Shown piece after piece: positions 62,750 through 64,000 of a DNA stretch of 64,000 nt. The notes beneath the pieces are model-generated. The model had not been told where the DNA came from and made no database searches. It saw nothing but the letters and a program-made list of their open reading frames with translations. A program made the position numbers and the translations under genes. How positions within the stretch are numbered: position 1 is the first letter of the stretch; every line of letters begins with the position of its first letter. Source of the stretch: Tanypteryx hageni (taxonomy: Eukaryota > Arthropoda > Insecta > Odonata > Petaluridae); NCBI GenBank assembly GCA_028673005.1, contig CM054120.1, positions 70,667,533-70,731,532 of the forward strand, written 5' to 3'.

Positions 62750-64000
62750 CAGCGGTTCACAATTCAGAAGTTGACTCGGGCCTAAATCAACCTTGATTTG
62801 ATCTAAGCAGGCCGGCCTATGAAACTTTTGTCCATAGTAAAAGTTCGAATATGTTAATGTGGATTCGTTAATTACTATGACAAATTTTTCTTGTAAATTT
62901 TATGAGGTGACGAAGCTATATAATTTACTCACTCGTTGGGAGATGTTGCGCAGTTTATCTCTTGACATTCCAGTTATATCTGGCGTAATTCTAGTTGTCG
63001 CTGTTCTGAAATTGTTTCTTTATTCTAATCTGACATCGTTAAAGGTAATGGAGTTTTTTTTAACTTCACGTGAGAGATGTATTACAAACATAAAGGAAAA
63101 CCAGATATCTAGGTCCTTGGATTGGTATCTGTTTAGAAAAAATATGCTCGCCACAATGGTGTTTAGTAATTAAACAGATATCTAAGTCCTTGGATTGGTA
63201 TCTGTTTAGAAAACATATGCGCGCTATAATGGTGTTTAGTAATAGACGTATGTCTGATAAAATAACAAGTTTAATGCGTAAAGATTCATAAATAAAAATA
63301 TTTTGTTCACCAAATCGAATTGTTCTGGAATTTGAATTGGTTTAACGGTCTAAGGGTGTCGAGTGATCGCTATGTCGAATGTTCTAGAGCAGCGACTAAC
63401 AAATATTTACGGCTCTGGGACCTGTTGTTACGGCAACCGATCTTGTCCTGACCCCTATTATGGCAGATGACCTTGTCGCTATTCTCATAACTCCACCCAT
63501 CTACCAACAAATGTAATAATGTGATAGGAATACTTAGAGAAAATCAGGATTTTCGTTAATATTCATATTGAAAAATCGTCAAAGATTACCTTTTACTAAC
63601 GAGATCAAAATGATGCCAACCATCGGGTCGTATGCAAAAAATTGCGGTTTATTGAAACTTAATCTCTGTCGATTTTAGATGGAATAACTTGACATCAAGG
63701 GCAGATCTAGGAACCTCCCAAGGAGGGGGGGGGGGATCGATTAAGTTCTATTTTCCTCGTTAGTAGGAAAATTTTCAAATAAAACTCCCTATAATTGTCA
63801 AAATTATATTCAGGACTTTTTATAGAGATTATCACAAGAAATAATAGTATAGTAATTTTCTATCATAAAACCTATTTTGGTGAAATATATTTTGACAACC
63901 ACACATACATTGACCTCCCTTATAATAATCCATATTTTGCGAAAATGATGTATAAGGCTTATGTTTCGCATAATGTAAAAAGGAAAAAATATATTTAAAT
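62750..64000. mobile_element. Composite hAT transposon, copy 7, left part only
   Basis: The left end and left GTATAGAT flank are present; the rest lies beyond the window. Confidence 0.5.
63696..64000 (-). mobile_element. Nested ZMYM1-like hAT element, copy 7, left end only
   Basis: Terminus CAAGGGCAGATCTAGG and poly-G run are present; the transposase relic lies beyond the window. Confidence 0.5.

Larger units (their letters stand above)
62160..64000. repeat. Tandem unit, copy 7 (cut by window end)
   Basis: The first 1841 bases of a seventh copy, so the array continues past the window. It carries several private substitutions in 62650-63100 (for example GTCCGCGATA near 62702 and AACCAGATATC near 63100). 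The G run is 11 long. The window also begins inside the array, because base 1 matches the interior of the minus-strand relic seen at 10311-10614. Confidence 0.95.

Noticed and set aside
1..64000. CRISPR array, prokaryotic operon or integrated virus
   Set aside because: There are no short regularly spaced repeats, no ribosome-binding-site-led gene strings and no viral structural or polymerase genes. The repeat period is 10.4 kb and the content is eukaryotic transposon debris.

Overview
This window is eukaryotic DNA and not bacterial. It is AT-rich (roughly one third G+C by eye), has no operons or long open frames, and is dense with decayed DNA transposons, a tRNA-derived SINE and a retroelement fragment. 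Small introns with pyrimidine-tract acceptors and CCAAT/TATA-type promoter signals fit an animal, most likely an invertebrate such as an insect. The species cannot be fixed from the sequence alone.

The whole window is one head-to-tail tandem array of a unit of about 10.4 kb. There are six complete units (1-10439, 10440-20410, 20411-30836, 30837-41273, 41274-51716, 51717-62159) and the first 1841 bases of a seventh (62160-64000). Unit edges are set arbitrarily at window base 1. Unit lengths are 10439, 9971, 10426, 10437, 10443 and 10443. Units differ by scattered substitutions and short indels, and unit 2 has a 440-base deletion.

Each unit, in unit-1 coordinates, is laid out as follows. (a) 591-5878 is a composite hAT-type DNA transposon with an 8-bp target duplication GTATAGAT and short inverted ends. 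Nested inside it are a second hAT element of the ZMYM1-like transposase group (1537 to about 3080, minus strand), a LINE-like 3' tail (about 3560-3650), a fragment of a Penelope-like retroelement protein (3858-4091, minus strand) and a 201-bp non-autonomous hAT MITE (4098-4298) inside that fragment. (b) About 5975-6165 is a tRNA-derived SINE, missing from unit 2. (c) 6720-8480 is a minus-strand gene-like module. It has a GC-rich promoter (E-box, CRE-like site, inverted CCAAT, TATA-like site), a first exon with a true ATG encoding a small basic protein (8193 downward), a diverged second copy of the same promoter/first exon (7093-7443, start codon lost), and a terminal-exon candidate with splice acceptor and AATAAA (6967-6720). 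(d) About 8500-10100 is AT-rich with nothing recognised. (e) 10139-10614 is a degenerate minus-strand coding relic truncated by two nested hAT-type termini.

Nothing here looks like an operating multi-gene pathway. The most interesting content is the amplified minus-strand small gene, whose predicted 74-residue reading frame is identical in all six units, carried in a large satellite-like unit whose remainder is transposon debris. The copies look homogenised by unequal exchange or gene conversion: neighbouring units share private variants and blocks of variants are mosaic.
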